DNA of 64,000 nt from positions 215,652,205 through 215,716,204 of the forward strand of contig CP136064.1 of NCBI GenBank assembly GCA_032622095.1. Direction: 5' to 3'. Origin of the DNA: Siphonodentalium dalli (lineage: Eukaryota > Mollusca > Scaphopoda > Gadilida > Siphonodentaliidae). Positions within the stretch are counted from its first letter, which is position 1. Every line of letters starts with the position of its first letter. The notes under the pieces were generated by a model that saw only the letters and a program-made list of their open reading frames with translations, did not search any database and was not told where the DNA came from. The translations under genes and the position numbers were made by a program. This document shows, piece after piece, positions 22,330-34,514 of this stretch.

Positions 22330-22980
22330 ATTTTAATGATTTTATCCCCATAGCCCCGTCATTTCTTGACAGGTTGACCTCACTAAAGGATCCTCCATAC
22401 TATATGTAAGCTAAATAGTCCAACCTCTCTTGAGAAGACTTTTAAGTATTACTATAGAGACATACAGTTATGTCCCTGGTCCCACCCTATTTAATCTGGT
22501 GACCCCATCTGAATAAATTTGAATCCCAGGCACCAAAGAACCCTTCATACTAAATATCAGTAAAATAGACCTGATGGTCCGTGTGAACGAAGCATATTAA
22601 GAGGAAAACTGTCCTTTGCTTGGCCCCTAGTTGACCAGGTGACCCCATTTAAATTTGAATCCCGGTCACCCAAGGACCCTTCATACCAAATATGCACCCA
22701 TTCAACCTGATGGTACATGAGAAGAAGTCGTTTTTAAGAATTACTATGGAGGGCAAGAGTTATGGCCCTGGCTTCATAACCATTTGACAGAGTGACCTCA
22801 TTTGAACAAATCTGAATGTGAGTCACCTAGAGAACATCCACACCAAATATGAACACATTCAGTCTTATGATCTAGAGAAGATGTTCAAAGAATTGTTGAC
22901 AGATGGATGTGCGGACAGACAGATGAACAGGTGAAAGATGAGAAGTGATGACTATAGCTTCGTCTCAGGTGAGCTTAAAA
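22330..22980 (+). repeat. Tandem-module dispersed repeat
   Basis: Imperfect modules of roughly 120-150 bp contain GACCCCATTTGAA, AATCTGAAT...GTCACC and CTTCATACCAAATAT. They end in GTTGACAGATGGATGTGCGG and GTCTCAGGTGAGCTTAAAAA. The same modules with the same end occur at 23580-24125. Repeats of this style are common in bivalve and gastropod genomes. They are non-coding. Confidence 0.65.
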
Positions 22981-23115
22981 ATTACATTTCATTGAAAAAA
23001 TATGTAAATCACACCCCCCCCCCAACACTGTGGGGACATCCCTGCAAGAATATGACATACATGATTTATTTGAATGCCTGACTATATTGGCTTAACAAAA
23101 TTTCCATGACCTTGA

Positions 23116-23233
23116 AAGCCAGTGCATTCTCTTTTATATGGGAGGCTCCCCATGGGAGACTCGCATATATAAGAGAATGCACAAGCACAGGGTCTTCATT
23201 GCTCTCACCAGCACAACTCTGGTCATGAAATGG
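23116..23233. mobile_element. Truncated CCCTTTCATGAC-family MITE
   Basis: Only the right hairpin (23119-23190) and the right terminus (TCTGGTCATGAAATGG then TTAA at 23234-23237) remain. The left terminus and first hairpin are absent. Confidence 0.7.
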
Positions 23234-23579
23234 TTAATATTAATAGTAAAAATAAACTTTATCTGTCAAACAGGTAATTTGTATCTGAGATAAACATGGG
23301 ATAAAATTCCATTCATAAAGCCACTATCAGCTACCAGTATGTATTGGAGAGCTGTTGACATTGAGATCATTAATGACTGCAAACATTTTGCAGAGCAATA
23401 CCAATGTATTGTGTTACTCCTACAGCTGTGGTCAAAACAAGGATTTTAATGGGGTGAAGTAGGCAGAGATAATATGGTATGGTACAGCATGGTGTGGCAG
23501 GGACAGGAGGTGGGGTGGGGGTGGGTAGCTGTGATGTGTCTAAAAAAATAAAAGATCAAAATGCAAAAAATGCAATTTT

Positions 23580-24125
23580 TTATTTTTAGAGTTATGGCTC
23601 TGCCCCTATTTGACCCAGTGACCCAATTTGAAAAAATCTGAACCACAGTCACCCAATGTCCCTCCGTACCAAATATAAGCTAAATCGGCCCAATGTTTCT
23701 TGAGAAGATGTCATTCTAAGAATTACTATGGAGGAATAGAGTTATGGCCCTGGTTTTCTCAACTAATCAACCTGGTGACCTCATTTGAACAAATCTGAAC
23801 TCCAGTCATTCAAGAACCCTTCATACCAAATATAAGCTAAATCGGACCAATGGTTCTAGACAAGAAGTCGTTTTAAGAAATACTATGGAGGGAAAGAGTT
23901 ATGGCCCTGGCTTCGCAACTATTTGACCCAGTGACCTCATTTGAACAAATCTGAATGGGAGTCACCTATGGAACATCCACACCAAATATGAACCCATTCC
24001 GTCCAATGGAATCAGAGGAGAAGATGTTTAAAGAATTGTTGACGGCCGGACGATGGACGGATGGACGGACGAGGAGTGATGACTATAGCTCCACCGGAGA
24101 CTTCGTCTCAGGTGAGCTAAAAACA
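23580..24125 (+). repeat. Tandem-module dispersed repeat, second copy
   Basis: The same modules as 22330-22980 (AGAGTTATGGCCCTGG, TTTGACCCAGTGACCTCATT, TAAGAATTACTATGGAGG), ending GACGGATGGACGGACGAGGA and GTCTCAGGTGAGCTAAAAA. Preserved order and end suggest two insertions of one family. Confidence 0.65.
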
Positions 24126-24289
24126 CTTTATGCATCACCAAGTTGGACACTCTTGATTATATTACATGTAGCCTGGCTGTGTAGCTATGGAGTTGGCTGG
24201 ATTTAAAGCTACTTCAACAGTCTTCAAGCAACAATTAACTCATATCATTTCATTGGCACATGTATTAAATGGTATTATTATTCATCCAT

Positions 24290-24528
24290 TAATCACATTG
24301 ATTTAACTTCTGCAAATTAGGGGATATAGAAACTGAGCAGAAGGGGAAAAGTAACTAAAAACAATGTTAATTTGAGACTATAGATACTTCCCAGAATATG
24401 AGGCCTAAGCAGAATGAGGGCCCCAGAGGGTGAATTTGGTGATGCTAGCCCACCGCGCGGATAGCGTCACTAAATTCACCCTCTGGGACCTCATTCTGCA
24501 AATGACAGACACACTGTTTGCAGGCTTG
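24290..24528. mobile_element. Paired-hairpin MITE, right half only
   Basis: Keeps the spacer (CTGCAAATTAGGGGATATAG, AAGTAACTAAAAACAATGTT) and one hairpin at 24410-24500 with the GCAGAATGAGG stem, plus the outer AATGACAGACACACTGTTTG margin. The left hairpin is missing. Confidence 0.7.
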
Positions 24529-25131
24529 GCACCTAATGGCTGTTGCGATGAGATGAAAACTTTACGCATTGGTGCCACTCAGCTGATGAAAGGATAGAAA
24601 ATTATAACCCTTAATATGACTTCTTTGGTTTCTGGAAGGCAATAATAGCAATTTTAGGAAGACTCCAGTTCTCACTAGTTAGGAAATATTGATAAATTTC
24701 CTGAATAAAGGAGATGATAAGTAGAGAAATACCCTGTTCATTCCCATTCATTCATTTGTATGAATACTCGGCAAATAATTTCAACACAGCTGTTTAGTTG
24801 ATCTTGCTTACAGAAAATTCATGTACCGGTAGATAAATTAATGGAAATCAAATAACTACCCAGGAGAAGAGGACTTTTAAAACGCATTTTGCTTGTTGTC
24901 CAATCCTTTCTAAATCTCTATGTTTCTATATGTGTATTGTGTTTGTGTGAAATGTTTGATTTTTTTAACATAAATATTGTTTACACCAAACTACCCATCT
25001 ATCTATATCCCATTACCAAAGAGTTAATCATAGAATGCTGTATGAAGTAATTATTATATTGTATATATAACTACAGATTGTGACTGCCAAATTTCTACAA
25101 TTACTAATGCTGAACCTCTTATGTAGAAATA
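24529..25131. other. No gene recognised
   Basis: AT-rich non-coding sequence with no shared repeat noticed. Confidence 0.35.
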
Positions 25132-25656
25132 TAGATCATGCCATGAAGCTCTACTCTGGCTAACGCCCGATATCGCAATAAACATTGAATTAATTACCCA
25201 GGAGAAATTCCATAATTGTAAGCAATGCAAAGCAAAATAACTCACAAAGTCACTTATATCGTGCAATTTCGAGTTGGGCCCTTCACCTACAGTGAAGTAC
25301 ATTATTAAGGAACAGGTAATAACTAAGAAATATATTCCCCGCATTATTGTTTCAACTTTATAAGGTTCCCTGTCAAAACTTCAAAAAGTTCCTTGATTTT
25401 GTACTGGTGGAATATGATCTCTACGGCTCACAAGTCAAAGAAAAGCATGCAATCTCGAGTTGGGACCACCCCCTAATGTGAAGTAGATTATTGAGGAACA
25501 CATATTAACAAAGAAATATATTCCGGCCTTGTTTGTTCAATGTTATAAAGTTCCCTGTCATAACTGGTCAGAACATCAAAAAGTTCCCAGGTTTTCTACT
25601 GGTGGAATATGATCTCTATGGGCATTAGCCATAGTAGAGATTCATGGCATGATCTA
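25132..25656. mobile_element. MITE with TAGATCATGCCATG termini
   Basis: The left end TAGATCATGCCATGAAGCTC and the right end, read inward as TAGATCATGCCATGAATCTC, bound 525 bp. The two halves repeat each other in part (TGCAAT(C/T)TCGAGTTGGG(C/A)CC, GAGGAACA and TATAA(G/A)GTTCCCTGTCA phrases), as if internally duplicated. Further copies are at 60740-61109 and, as a fragment, near 3780. Confidence 0.65.
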
Positions 25657-25804
25657 GAAGAAATAGGGAATGGCACAAAACCTGCCCAATGCCCATTATA
25701 AGTGGTTAAGGTTAATCTCATTATTTAACATGCCAAAAACCTATGATAATAAGATGGTTCAGCATCATTAAAATCTGCATTCTATTGATAAATTAACATC
25801 TTAA

Positions 25805-26041
25805 CCCTTTCATGATGGGAGCTGCATTGGTGCAGCACTAAAGATCTTGTGACAGTGCATTCTCTTACATATGCGTCTCCCAAAGGGAGCCTCGCATATA
25901 TAAGAGAATTACTGACTTACACAGTCAAGGTAAATATTGTATGCCAATGTATTCTCTAATATATGGGAGACTCGCATATATAAGAGAATGCATTGTAACA
26001 GGGTTTTTGCAAAATTCCAGGAAGCTCCAGCCATGGAAGGG
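25805..26041. mobile_element. TTAA MITE, CCCTTTCATGAC family with double hairpin
   Basis: Flanked by TTAA at 25801-25804 and 26042-26045. Terminus CCCTTTCATGATGGGAGCTG. Hairpins lie at 25850-25910 and 25940-26002; the first is shortened. The right end is AGCTCCAGCCATGGAAGG. Confidence 0.8.
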
Positions 26042-26045
26042 TTAA

Positions 26046-27296
26046 CTTCTTCACTCTTATTTTCTGTAGGCAAACATAAAAGTCACCCCATGTGTTGATG
26101 CCATCCACAAGTAATGAGTATGGGTCCACTTCAGCATAATCAGTCAGCTGAATTTGATATAAATCATTTAGAAATCAGTGCCTCAGAACAAGAGTACCTT
26201 GACATTTCAGACAGGTCAGATGTTCCAGATGCTTTAAGTTGTATATGCATCACTTTGTGATAAATTTCAAATGTCTTCGTGGTGGAGTACATAATTGCGA
26301 CAAACTTTGTGGTGTCTTTCATTTGTGGCCATTAGCTAGCTCATTCAGCAGCATTGATAATGATATTATGTGGAAGTTCAATTCATACTTAGAATGTGCA
26401 ATGTGCATGTGATCATCTAAAGATAGTTTTATTTAGAATCTTTAATTATTTATTAGCATTTTCATCTGGATCATGGTTCCTTGTCATTTATGTGTTCATT
26501 TGCACCTTTATTTATTCCCATTTTCATTTCACATCCCATCTTTATTCATGTCATCTATTTCATTAAGGTGTCTTCATACATTTTCAAACCCATGTGACAT
26601 GCATGTGGGCATTTTCATTTCATTTCATCACACAACATCCTCATAGCACTTGCTTCATATCATTTGTTCACCTACATCTCACATTCATTAATTTCACAAG
26701 CATATGGTTGTGAGTAATATTTATATTCAATTATTTACCAAAGCTTTACTATATTTTATCCTTATACTCAATTATTTTGGTGATGGTATATTTCAAGTTC
26801 TTATTAATTGGATTGGATTTATTAGTCACATCTGTGTGGGCCATATCGTTTATATTGTGTAATCACATGCAAACGGATATTTTATATATTTTTTCTTATC
26901 AATATTGTTTTGTCATTGTAGGTTAAAATAAAACCTCAATAACATGTTATATAGCCTTAGTGTGGTAAAATCTACTACTAGGGGGAAATATTAAAGTAAT
27001 AACCTTCATATGGGGTCAGTTTAGTGTGTTCACTATATTTCTGTTTTAGATTTCCATGACATGAATGGCTCAGCATATGGCGTCATGCCATTGAGCAGTT
27101 AAAAAATAATTTATCCAATAACCAGAGATATTGTTTAACTATGTCCTATGATCTGTTTGTATTTCCCTTTTTTTTATTATCTAAAACTGAATCAAAGCTG
27201 CTCTGCTATGGTAAAAAATTATTTGTATTTTTCTTATGTGTGTGTGCATGTGTGATAAAAAGATTGTTGCTATTCAACCTGAGACACAATAAGTAA
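26046..27296. other. No gene; pyrimidine-rich CATTT patches
   Basis: No coding signal. Bases 26455-26700 are rich in TTCATTT and CACATTC motifs without a fixed period. A (TG)n-like patch lies at 27237-27253. Confidence 0.35.
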
Positions 27297-27743
27297 GACC
27301 AAAAAAATATATACCTGTGTTTCTGGGGACATGCAAGAAAAAAATAGGGGTGGGGGTGGCTTTTCATTTTATTTTATTTTTTCATTTATTTTTTATTGCT
27401 CAATATATATATGAATACTCCCCAGACTGCTTCTCTTTGTTTTTAATATACTATAAAATAATATAACTAAGTACATAATATTAGAATATAGTGTAATTTA
27501 TTGTTTTATTGAATAAAACATGAAAAAATAAGTTTGATTCGGCTGTGACCAAATTGAAGTGTGGTATAATTTCCGGTTTAACAGTACATGCGATGTGTCC
27601 GTTTTACACGGAAATGAATCAGTTTTACATGGGGGAAAAAAATCAGATGCATACTAATTTTACGAAATCAATAGAATGAAAGCGGTCGGGGTGCCGGAAT
27701 AGGGGCAGGTCACCAGAAACACATGTATTTTTTTAATTTGGCC
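27297..27743. mobile_element. Harbinger-like MITE, relative of 7694-8236
   Basis: The left end GACCAAAAAAATATATACC with TGTGTTTCTGG and the right end, read inward as GGCCAAATTAAAAAAATAC with ATGTGTTTCTGG, match the termini of 7694-8236. The flanks are TAA on the left and TGA on the right, so the duplication has probably mutated. Confidence 0.6.
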
Positions 27744-28156
27744 TGATGCTAAACATCCCAGGATCTCTCCGAACCAATAATAACCAACTAAAAATTCAAA
27801 CAATTTTGGGAAAACAGTTTAATTCAATTCTCTCTAATCTAATATTATAAATAGAATATATATGAAATATAATGAAGGATGTCTCCAGTAAAGTGATGTG
27901 GAATTGTCGATTTTGACATATCAGCCATTGAGCATAAGGTAAAAAATAAGTTACAGAGAGAAATAGATTTGTTACAAAAAGTAAAAACTATGATACGTGA
28001 TTAACAGCACTAGTAATCTAAATTATCCAATCTCTGAAATAAATCAAATAATTGTTTTAATCAAATAAAGTTATTCTTTTTTCATTTTTTAGAAAAATAT
28101 CCTGATCAAGTCACAGAAAGTTAAACCTTCAATTCACAGGCCATTTCGCAACCAAT
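27744..28156. other. No gene recognised
   Basis: AT-rich non-coding sequence with no shared repeat noticed. Confidence 0.3.
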
Positions 28157-28160
28157 TTAA

Positions 28161-28426
28161 AGGTACTCAATCCGATCAGACGTTCCTAAATTACTATTTC
28201 TTTGGCTTTGGGGGTAAACAATATTTGAATCGAGTCGAGGAACCCACCCATCAAAGCTCAGAGTGATTAGATATCGATGTTTGAAGTTTGCTCTTTCTAT
28301 TGTTTGTGGACCAGAACTTGTCCAGAACCACGTGCTCAAATGGACAAATTGCGGTTGTAAGATGGATAACTCTAAAATCAAGTGGTTATTATTGTTAATA
28401 GGAGATTCTGATCGGATTGAGTACCT
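28161..28426. mobile_element. TTAA MITE, AGGTACTCAATCCGATC family
   Basis: Flanked by TTAA at 28157-28160 and 28427-28430. Termini are AGGTACTCAATCCGATCAGA and TCTGATCGGATTGAGTACCT, a perfect 19-base match in inverted orientation. The interior shares CTAAATTACTATTTCTTTGG with the other copies. Confidence 0.8.
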
Positions 28427-28430
28427 TTAA

Positions 28431-29020
28431 AGCCATCACAAGCTAGTTTGTTCATTATGCTCTTCTGTTGAAGAGGAAAATTATTTCAAGCAGTGAGGGA
28501 TATCTTTTAACTTCTCCAATTGGAAAAATATTCTGAGGACCAAAGACAGGGAATCATTCAAGCTCTAAAATTACATTATATTGGTCCCTCCAACGCTTAT
28601 CTGATAGACATATCTGGATACATAAGAATAGATTTACAAAACCCAAATATATCTGTGACTTGCCAGTATCACACTGTTATAAAATGTGTTCACAAGCCAC
28701 CTACTTGCACGCAATTTGCACTAAAAATTGCATGAGAAATTAAAACATTAACTTTGTTTGATCTTGAACTTGAAACAGATGTGACACTGAATAATTGAGT
28801 TTGTCATACATATTGCATGAACATATTGTTCAATTTAGTAAGAAAGAATAAAAATTATTTCATAGAAATCATTGTTTTAGAAACAAGACAGTCAACAAGT
28901 GACTATTGAGCCAATCATCCAAATAAAGAGACTGAGAGGAAGTGGCCTTTAAAACTAACCAAAGACTGTACAATAGAAACTTACTAAAACAAAGATTTCC
29001 AATCCCATTACAACACATAA
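28431..29020. other. No gene recognised
   Basis: Non-coding. A 71-codon plus-strand frame (28520-28735) has no family features or splice context. Confidence 0.35.
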
Positions 29021-29232
29021 AGTAATGCCCTAAATAATCAACTCCTTAACTACAGCAGAATTATGGGTAATTTTTCAGGATTTGGTCATAAATATGGCTT
29101 GTTGCCCTTCATCGGAAAGCTCTCAGTGAGAGCTTTCCAATGAATGGCAACAAGCCATATTTCCGACTAAATCCTGAAAAATTACCCATAATTATGCTGT
29201 GGTTAAGGAGTTGATTATTTAGGGCATTACTG
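29021..29232. mobile_element. TA foldback MITE, full copy
   Basis: A 212-bp palindromic copy with the GGAAAGCTCTCAGTGAGAGC centre. The outermost base on the left and the flanking TA pair are degenerate. Confidence 0.8.
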
Positions 29233-29284
29233 AGGTCAAACACCTCAATTGAAATATACAATCCTTTTCATAACACTATATTAA

Positions 29285-29593
29285 CCCTTCCATGACTGGA
29301 GCTTCCTGAAATTTTGCGAAAACCCTGTGCCAATGCATTCTCTTATATATTAAATATCCTGTACCATGCATTCTCTTATATATTCGAATCACTGTCTTGT
29401 AAGGTCACGGTAAATATTGTTTGGCCAATGTATTCTCTTATATATGTGAGGCTCCCTCACATATATAAGAGAATACATTGGCCAAACAATATTTACCTTG
29501 ACCTTATAAGCCAGTGGGACACTCGCATATATAAGAGAATGTATGGCACAGGATATTTAATACTACACCAGTGCAGTTCCTGTCATGAAAGGG
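29285..29593. mobile_element. TTAA MITE, CCCTTTCATGAC family, rearranged hairpins
   Basis: Flanked by TTAA at 29281-29284 and 29594-29597. It holds parts of at least three hairpin units (29325-29400 degenerate, 29425-29485, 29510-29550), so the cassette has been partly duplicated here. The right end is TGTCATGAAAGGG. Confidence 0.75.
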
Positions 29594-29742
29594 TTAAGGT
29601 TTCATATTTGATTTATATTAATATGGAAGACAAACAAAACAGAACACTGTCTTATCATATCTATATAATCGAACCATCACACTATTCAAGATCATGTATA
29701 ATGCTGATCATTAGATATTTTTATTCCATCATTAAACATTAA

Positions 29743-30262
29743 AGGTGGATTATCTCTTTGTAAACATGTATTATATAGTTACCGGGGTATAAAATATTAG
29801 ATCTGAATCGAAGACTCCTGTCCGGAAATGCTTCTATTGATTAATATTAATATTATTTCGAATATTTTCTGGTCTAAAAAGGTGTGTTTGTTCAGCTAAC
29901 GAACAATATTGGTTACTGTTAACAGAGACCAGAAATTATATTGTGCAATTTTGTCACAAATAAACGTTAATTATACTCATTATCGCTTATATCTGTGGAA
30001 CAAAACACTACAAACAACCAATCTGTGGCATTTGACATTCGTTGCGTAGCCGTAGGAACACCCCAGTGCTCTATATCGCAATACGGTCTCATCCGAATGG
30101 TCGGTTCTAAAAATAGTAACATAAATGGGCCCGATTTAATATTTGAAATAAAATCAATATTAATTGATAGAAGCTTTTCCGGACATAGGTCTTCAGTTCA
30201 TATCTATTATTTTATACCCACGCAACTATTTAAAATTTGTTATTTAAAGAGATAATCCATCT
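29743..30262. mobile_element. TTAA MITE, AGGTGGATTATCTC family, palindromic copy
   Basis: Flanked by TTAA at 29739-29742 and 30263-30266. Left terminus AGGTGGATTATCTCTTTGTA; right terminus AGAGATAATCCATCT. The inner arms GAAATGCTTCTATTGATTAA and TAATTGATAGAAGCTTTTCC are complementary, so the whole unit is a loose 520-bp foldback. It is related to the copies at 905-1713 and 47136-47567. Confidence 0.75.
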
Positions 30263-30266
30263 TTAA

Positions 30267-32330
30267 AGGCACTTGTATAATCATACACAAACTTCCAGGT
30301 CGACAGCTGACACCAGACACAATACCAATATATAGTCAGAAAAGTATGTGTATACGGGTAAGAGCTGTCAATGGTTTTACTCTTTAAATTTCCAGAAAAA
30401 TTTGCATTGTTATAACTACGACAAAGCATTTACAAAATCATTTTGTAATGACATTGTTTGTAATGACATTGTTTTTGACAGTGTAATGTCTACTTAAAAC
30501 TTGACTGAGCGCACGGGCACCAGTGCAGGGGAGCAGAGAGTGGTGCCCTGATTACCCTCCACCAGGGGGGTATGAGGATAGGTGGGGGGGGGGGGTCTGA
30601 AGTATGATCACATATCAAAAGTCTACCTTGAATGTGCTTAAAAATACTGCTGGGGTGGCACAATTTTGTCTTTTCTTCATAAATACACAATACTTTACCA
30701 CTCACTAAAAATCGTGCCTATTTTGAGTTTTTGAAGGTTATACCCCCCCCCCCCCCATTTGATTCCAGCGCCCCTGACCGAGGCTCACATTTCATTAGTG
30801 TTTCCTATACCAGATATCAGTTACAACAACAACAATATGTATGTTTCATAAAATCTGAACTCACACCAACAATGGCTACTTTACTGTGGTAAATATGCCA
30901 CAAAATGAACATAACACATAAGCCTGGCCTATAAATATGAAATATAGTAATTTTACCCACAAAAATATATTTAATCATGTCTATTGGCCTTATTATGTCT
31001 TTGAAGTTGGGGAAATAAATAAATATAAAAAATATTTATTTAACAATTGCTACATTTTCAAATCATTGTATTCCTACTCTCAATTATATCAATCAACAAG
31101 ATAATTTACTAACAATCCTAAATATTATTACATATATGCATATATATTGTATGTAAGGCCCAGAAAATATAATGATATTCAAAGAAATACCAATCTAAAC
31201 ATTTAAATATAAATTGAACAGAATTGAAGGCATGTTTTACACACAGCTCGGTCTTCCAAAGCTCCAATGAGACTCAATTCTCCAATTTTATAGCTGAGTT
31301 ATTGGACCATATATTTCATAATTTCATAGCAGTATGGAAATCATTGGCTCTTTTAATTGATATATTATATGTCCACAGATAATGACAATTTATTATATGC
31401 TTGCCAAAAAATAGCAGAAAATTACCGAAATGTAAATCGTCGTATGCATCTCTTAGAAACTAAAGTGAAATACAATTCTGTTATTTCATTGTAGCTTTCT
31501 GTTATTTTCTCTGAAGCTTGCCAAATGACGTCATATCAAAGAATATTTTAATCTGGCTGAGTTCAGGCCAACAGGCTGTTAAGTAAAATGTCATCAGGAA
31601 TAAATTTTAGAACTTCTTCATATTATTTCAAGATAATGATAATGACAAAATGATAATGGAGTGCACAACATGCCTTAAAGATTCAATGGAATAGGCCACG
31701 CAAAGTAAAATTCCTATTTCTTAGGCCAAAATATTTTTTATTTCTGTGACACACGCCAATAAAGCATTCCACCTCAGCTACTAGCTCTGGATCTGATTTC
31801 AATTGCCTGCAGCCATTATTTCCCGAAATAAATGTCCATAAAAAGTTAGTTCATAGACTCAATGTGATTAATTTTGTCAAAAATCACCCAATAAAATATC
31901 ATTGACACATTTTTTATTGAGTATTTTATTGAGTTTGCAAATGCCTGTTTAACACATGGTTAGAAATTACAGTAATGAATCGGAAAATGGGTCTTAGTTA
32001 CAAGCAGTTTGTATAAACATGATCCGCAGTTATTTCGTACCTATAATAATTTTTTCCGACATACCAAACACAAATAAAAAGGCTGCACATGCGGGCCTGA
32101 GAAATTTACTTGGCGTGGCCATAATTGAGATACGAAATGTGAGATTAATTCCCATAACCATAACACAAACAATGGACAGGTTTAGGTGCGACTGAATACA
32201 TTAAACTTGACACTTCTAACATCGAGAGACTATAACAATGTATTTGTGAAATGGGGAAAACAATCACCCAGCAGTGAGATGGCTATATTCTGTTTTCTAA
32301 ATAAAGTCCAGCGATTACTTTCTTTTCCAG
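30267..32330. other. No gene; homopolymer patches
   Basis: About 2 kb of AT-rich sequence without host exons. A G12 run at 30584-30595 and a C-run near 30744-30757 flank an unclassified GC-richer patch. No shared repeat was noticed between 30800 and 32330. Confidence 0.35.
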
Positions 32331-32334
32331 TTAA

Positions 32335-32589
32335 CCCTTTCATGATGGGAGCTGCGCTTGTGCAGCATTAAAGATCCTGTGCCAGTGCATTCTCATATAA
32401 ATGCAAGTTTCCCATAGGCAGCCTCGCATATATAAGAGAATGCACTGGCTTACAAGATCAAGGTAAATATTGTTAGGCCAATGTATTCTCTAATATATGC
32501 GGGGCTCCCTATGGGAGACTTGCATATATAAGAGAATACATTGGCACAGGGTCTTCGCAAAATTTCAGGCAGCTCCCATCATTGGAGGG
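32335..32589. mobile_element. TTAA MITE, CCCTTTCATGAC family with double hairpin
   Basis: Flanked by TTAA at 32331-32334 and 32590-32593. Two hairpins lie at 32381-32448 and 32479-32551 with spacer ACAAGATCAAGGTAAATATT. Loop stems CTCCCTATGGGAG. Confidence 0.8.
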
Positions 32590-32619
32590 TTAACAGCCAA
32601 GTCTGAAAAACTACCGTAA

Positions 32620-32839
32620 CCCTTTCTATACTAAATGGATTCTCCCACTCAGTTATTAAAGTATATAATGGAATGGTCTATTATTCATCTGGAGGGATGT
32701 TAAGGTAATAAAAGCTGATGACAGACAGATGAAATGATAATACATGTGTTGAAATAATCATATTCTTTGGTGGGAAATGTTCAGATAATAAGTTCAACAA
32801 ATGACCTTACTCGTCAATAAGTATTTAGTAAATAAAGGG
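32620..32839. mobile_element. CCCTTTCTATAC-family MITE
   Basis: Begins CCCTTTCTATACTAAATGG and ends in TAGTAAATAAAGGG. The flanks are GTAA on the left and TTAC on the right, which I read as two single-base changes from TTAA. It lies 27 bp from the preceding MITE. Confidence 0.7.
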
Positions 32840-32906
32840 TTACACCAGTATTATTATAGTTCAGTTACAATTGGGACATTTTTTTACCATTTATATATTA
32901 ATTTAA

Positions 32907-33160
32907 CCCTTTCATGACGAGAGATGTGCTGGTACAGCATTAAAGATCCTGTGCCAGTGCATTCTCTTCTATATACTAGTCTCCCTTAGGGAGCCTCGCA
33001 TATATAAGAGAATGTACTGCTTACAAGGACAAGGTAAATATTGTTAGGCCAATGTATTCTCTTATATATGTGAGATCCCTATGGAAGACTTGCATATATA
33101 AGAGAATGCATTGGCACAAGGTTTTCGCAAAAAATTCAGGAAGCTCAAGTCATGAAAGTG
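32907..33160. mobile_element. TTAA MITE, CCCTTTCATGAC family with double hairpin
   Basis: Flanked by TTAA at 32903-32906 and 33161-33164. Hairpins lie at about 32953-33015 and 33041-33117. The left terminus is CCCTTTCATGACGAGAG; the right end is AAGCTCAAGTCATGAAAG(T)G. Confidence 0.8.
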
Positions 33161-33164
33161 TTAA

Positions 33165-33908
33165 TAGTCTATTGATGTTCGAAGTGCAAAGTTGTATGTA
33201 GTCTCATCTGAACCTGTATTAGTAGCACTTACTGAGGAACATGAGCTATTTATAGCTGTCCGATAGAAGTGTGCGGTGTAGACATATGATCATATGATCA
33301 GACCCTGTATAGTAATGTCTAGATACAATATATAAGGGCTGCAACAATATGCTTCTTCACAATATGACATCTATGGATTGGATATCTTACAATTCTTGTT
33401 ATTTTTCTCTTGATATGCCTGGATAGGGAGCGGCATTAGCACAACCAGATAAGTGGCATATAGACCAATGCAGAGAAAAGGTGAAGTGGATACATCAAAG
33501 TGATAATTCTATCACGGGATTGAATGCACATACATATATTAATTAAAACATACTATGGTATTATAACCATTTTTTTGTAAAACTATAAGGAATGGATGTT
33601 CCTTTCTGCAATTTCAAGATATATACAGCTTGGTCTGATAAATAATATGTTCAGCAGTTCTGAGGTCGACAGAATGGTCTAACCAAAATGACTACATCCT
33701 TGAACAACACTAACGTCCATTTCTCAAACAAATTGTTGCAGCTCTGAAGACTGTACTTTCAGCAGGATTTGAGCAACCATCTAATATAATAGTAAATATA
33801 CATTAAGACAATTTGATCATGAAAGACTCTGGTAGTTCTCGGAGAAAACAAGACATTTTGACAATGCCTATAGTTACTGTGGTTCTTTAATTATAGAGCA
33901 GGAAGTAA
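33165..33908. other. Downstream flank of the transporter gene
   Basis: No exon seen. If the transporter transcript runs through the adjacent MITE, its 3' untranslated region could extend into here; an ATTAAA hexamer on the minus strand lies near 33887. Bases 33874-33890 are an exact 17-bp copy of the last codons of the transporter (34515-34531). Confidence 0.4.
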
Positions 33909-33910
33909 TA

Positions 33911-34512
33911 CAGTAATGCCCTAAATAATCAACTCCTTAACCCTTTACCCAACAAACCGGCCAAAACCGGCCAAATAAAGCTTCAACAGCCTAAAATATA
34001 TTCGGTCTGTCTCAATAGAACCATACAAATATGGATATCATTCGAACCGGCTCCTTGGCCACATTGTGATAGTTACAGTTAGCCCTGTGCCAATGCATTC
34101 TCTTATATATGCGAGTCGACCATAGGTCGCCTCGCATATATAAGAGAATGCATTGGAACAGGGCATTGGCATTTAACACTTTTTACCATTTTTTCTTACA
34201 TTCTTTAACAATTTTATAATTTTTAATGTGTTAAGCCAATGCATTCTCTTATATATGCGAGGCGACCTACGGTCGACTCGCATATATAAGAGAATGCATT
34301 GGCACAGGGCCCTTCTGTTGGGTAAAGGGTTAACTGCAGCATAATTATGGGTAACTTTTCAGGATTTAGTCGGAAATATGGCTTGTTGCCATTCATCGGA
34401 AAGCTCTGAGAGCTTTCCTATGAATGGCAACAAGCCATATTTCCGACTAAATCCTGAAAAGTTACCCGTAATTCTGCTGTGGTTAAGGAGTCGATTATTT
34501 AGAGCATTACTA
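33911..34512. mobile_element. TA foldback MITE split by a nested TTAA MITE
   Basis: The left end CAGTAATGCCCTAAATAATC follows TA at 33909-33910. The right end is AGAGCATTACTA followed by TA at 34513-34514. The host foldback is cut at its own TTAA (CTCCTTAACC) by a 389-bp element. Its right edge and the TA duplication directly abut the stop codon of the transporter at 34515-34517, so it forms the start of that gene's 3' untranslated region if transcribed. Confidence 0.85.
33941..34329. mobile_element. Nested TTAA MITE, CCCTTTACCCAACA family
   Basis: Flanked by TTAA at 33937-33940 and 34330-34333, a clean duplication since intact foldbacks carry one TTAA there. Termini are CCCTTTACCCAACA and TGTTGGGTAAAGGG. 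Near the left end is ACCGGCCAAAACCGGCC. The interior is the double-hairpin cassette (34083-34163 and 34235-34303) with the CATTCTTTAACAATTTTATA spacer, as in the TA-flanked element at 3299-3760. Confidence 0.85.
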
Positions 34513-34514
34513 TA

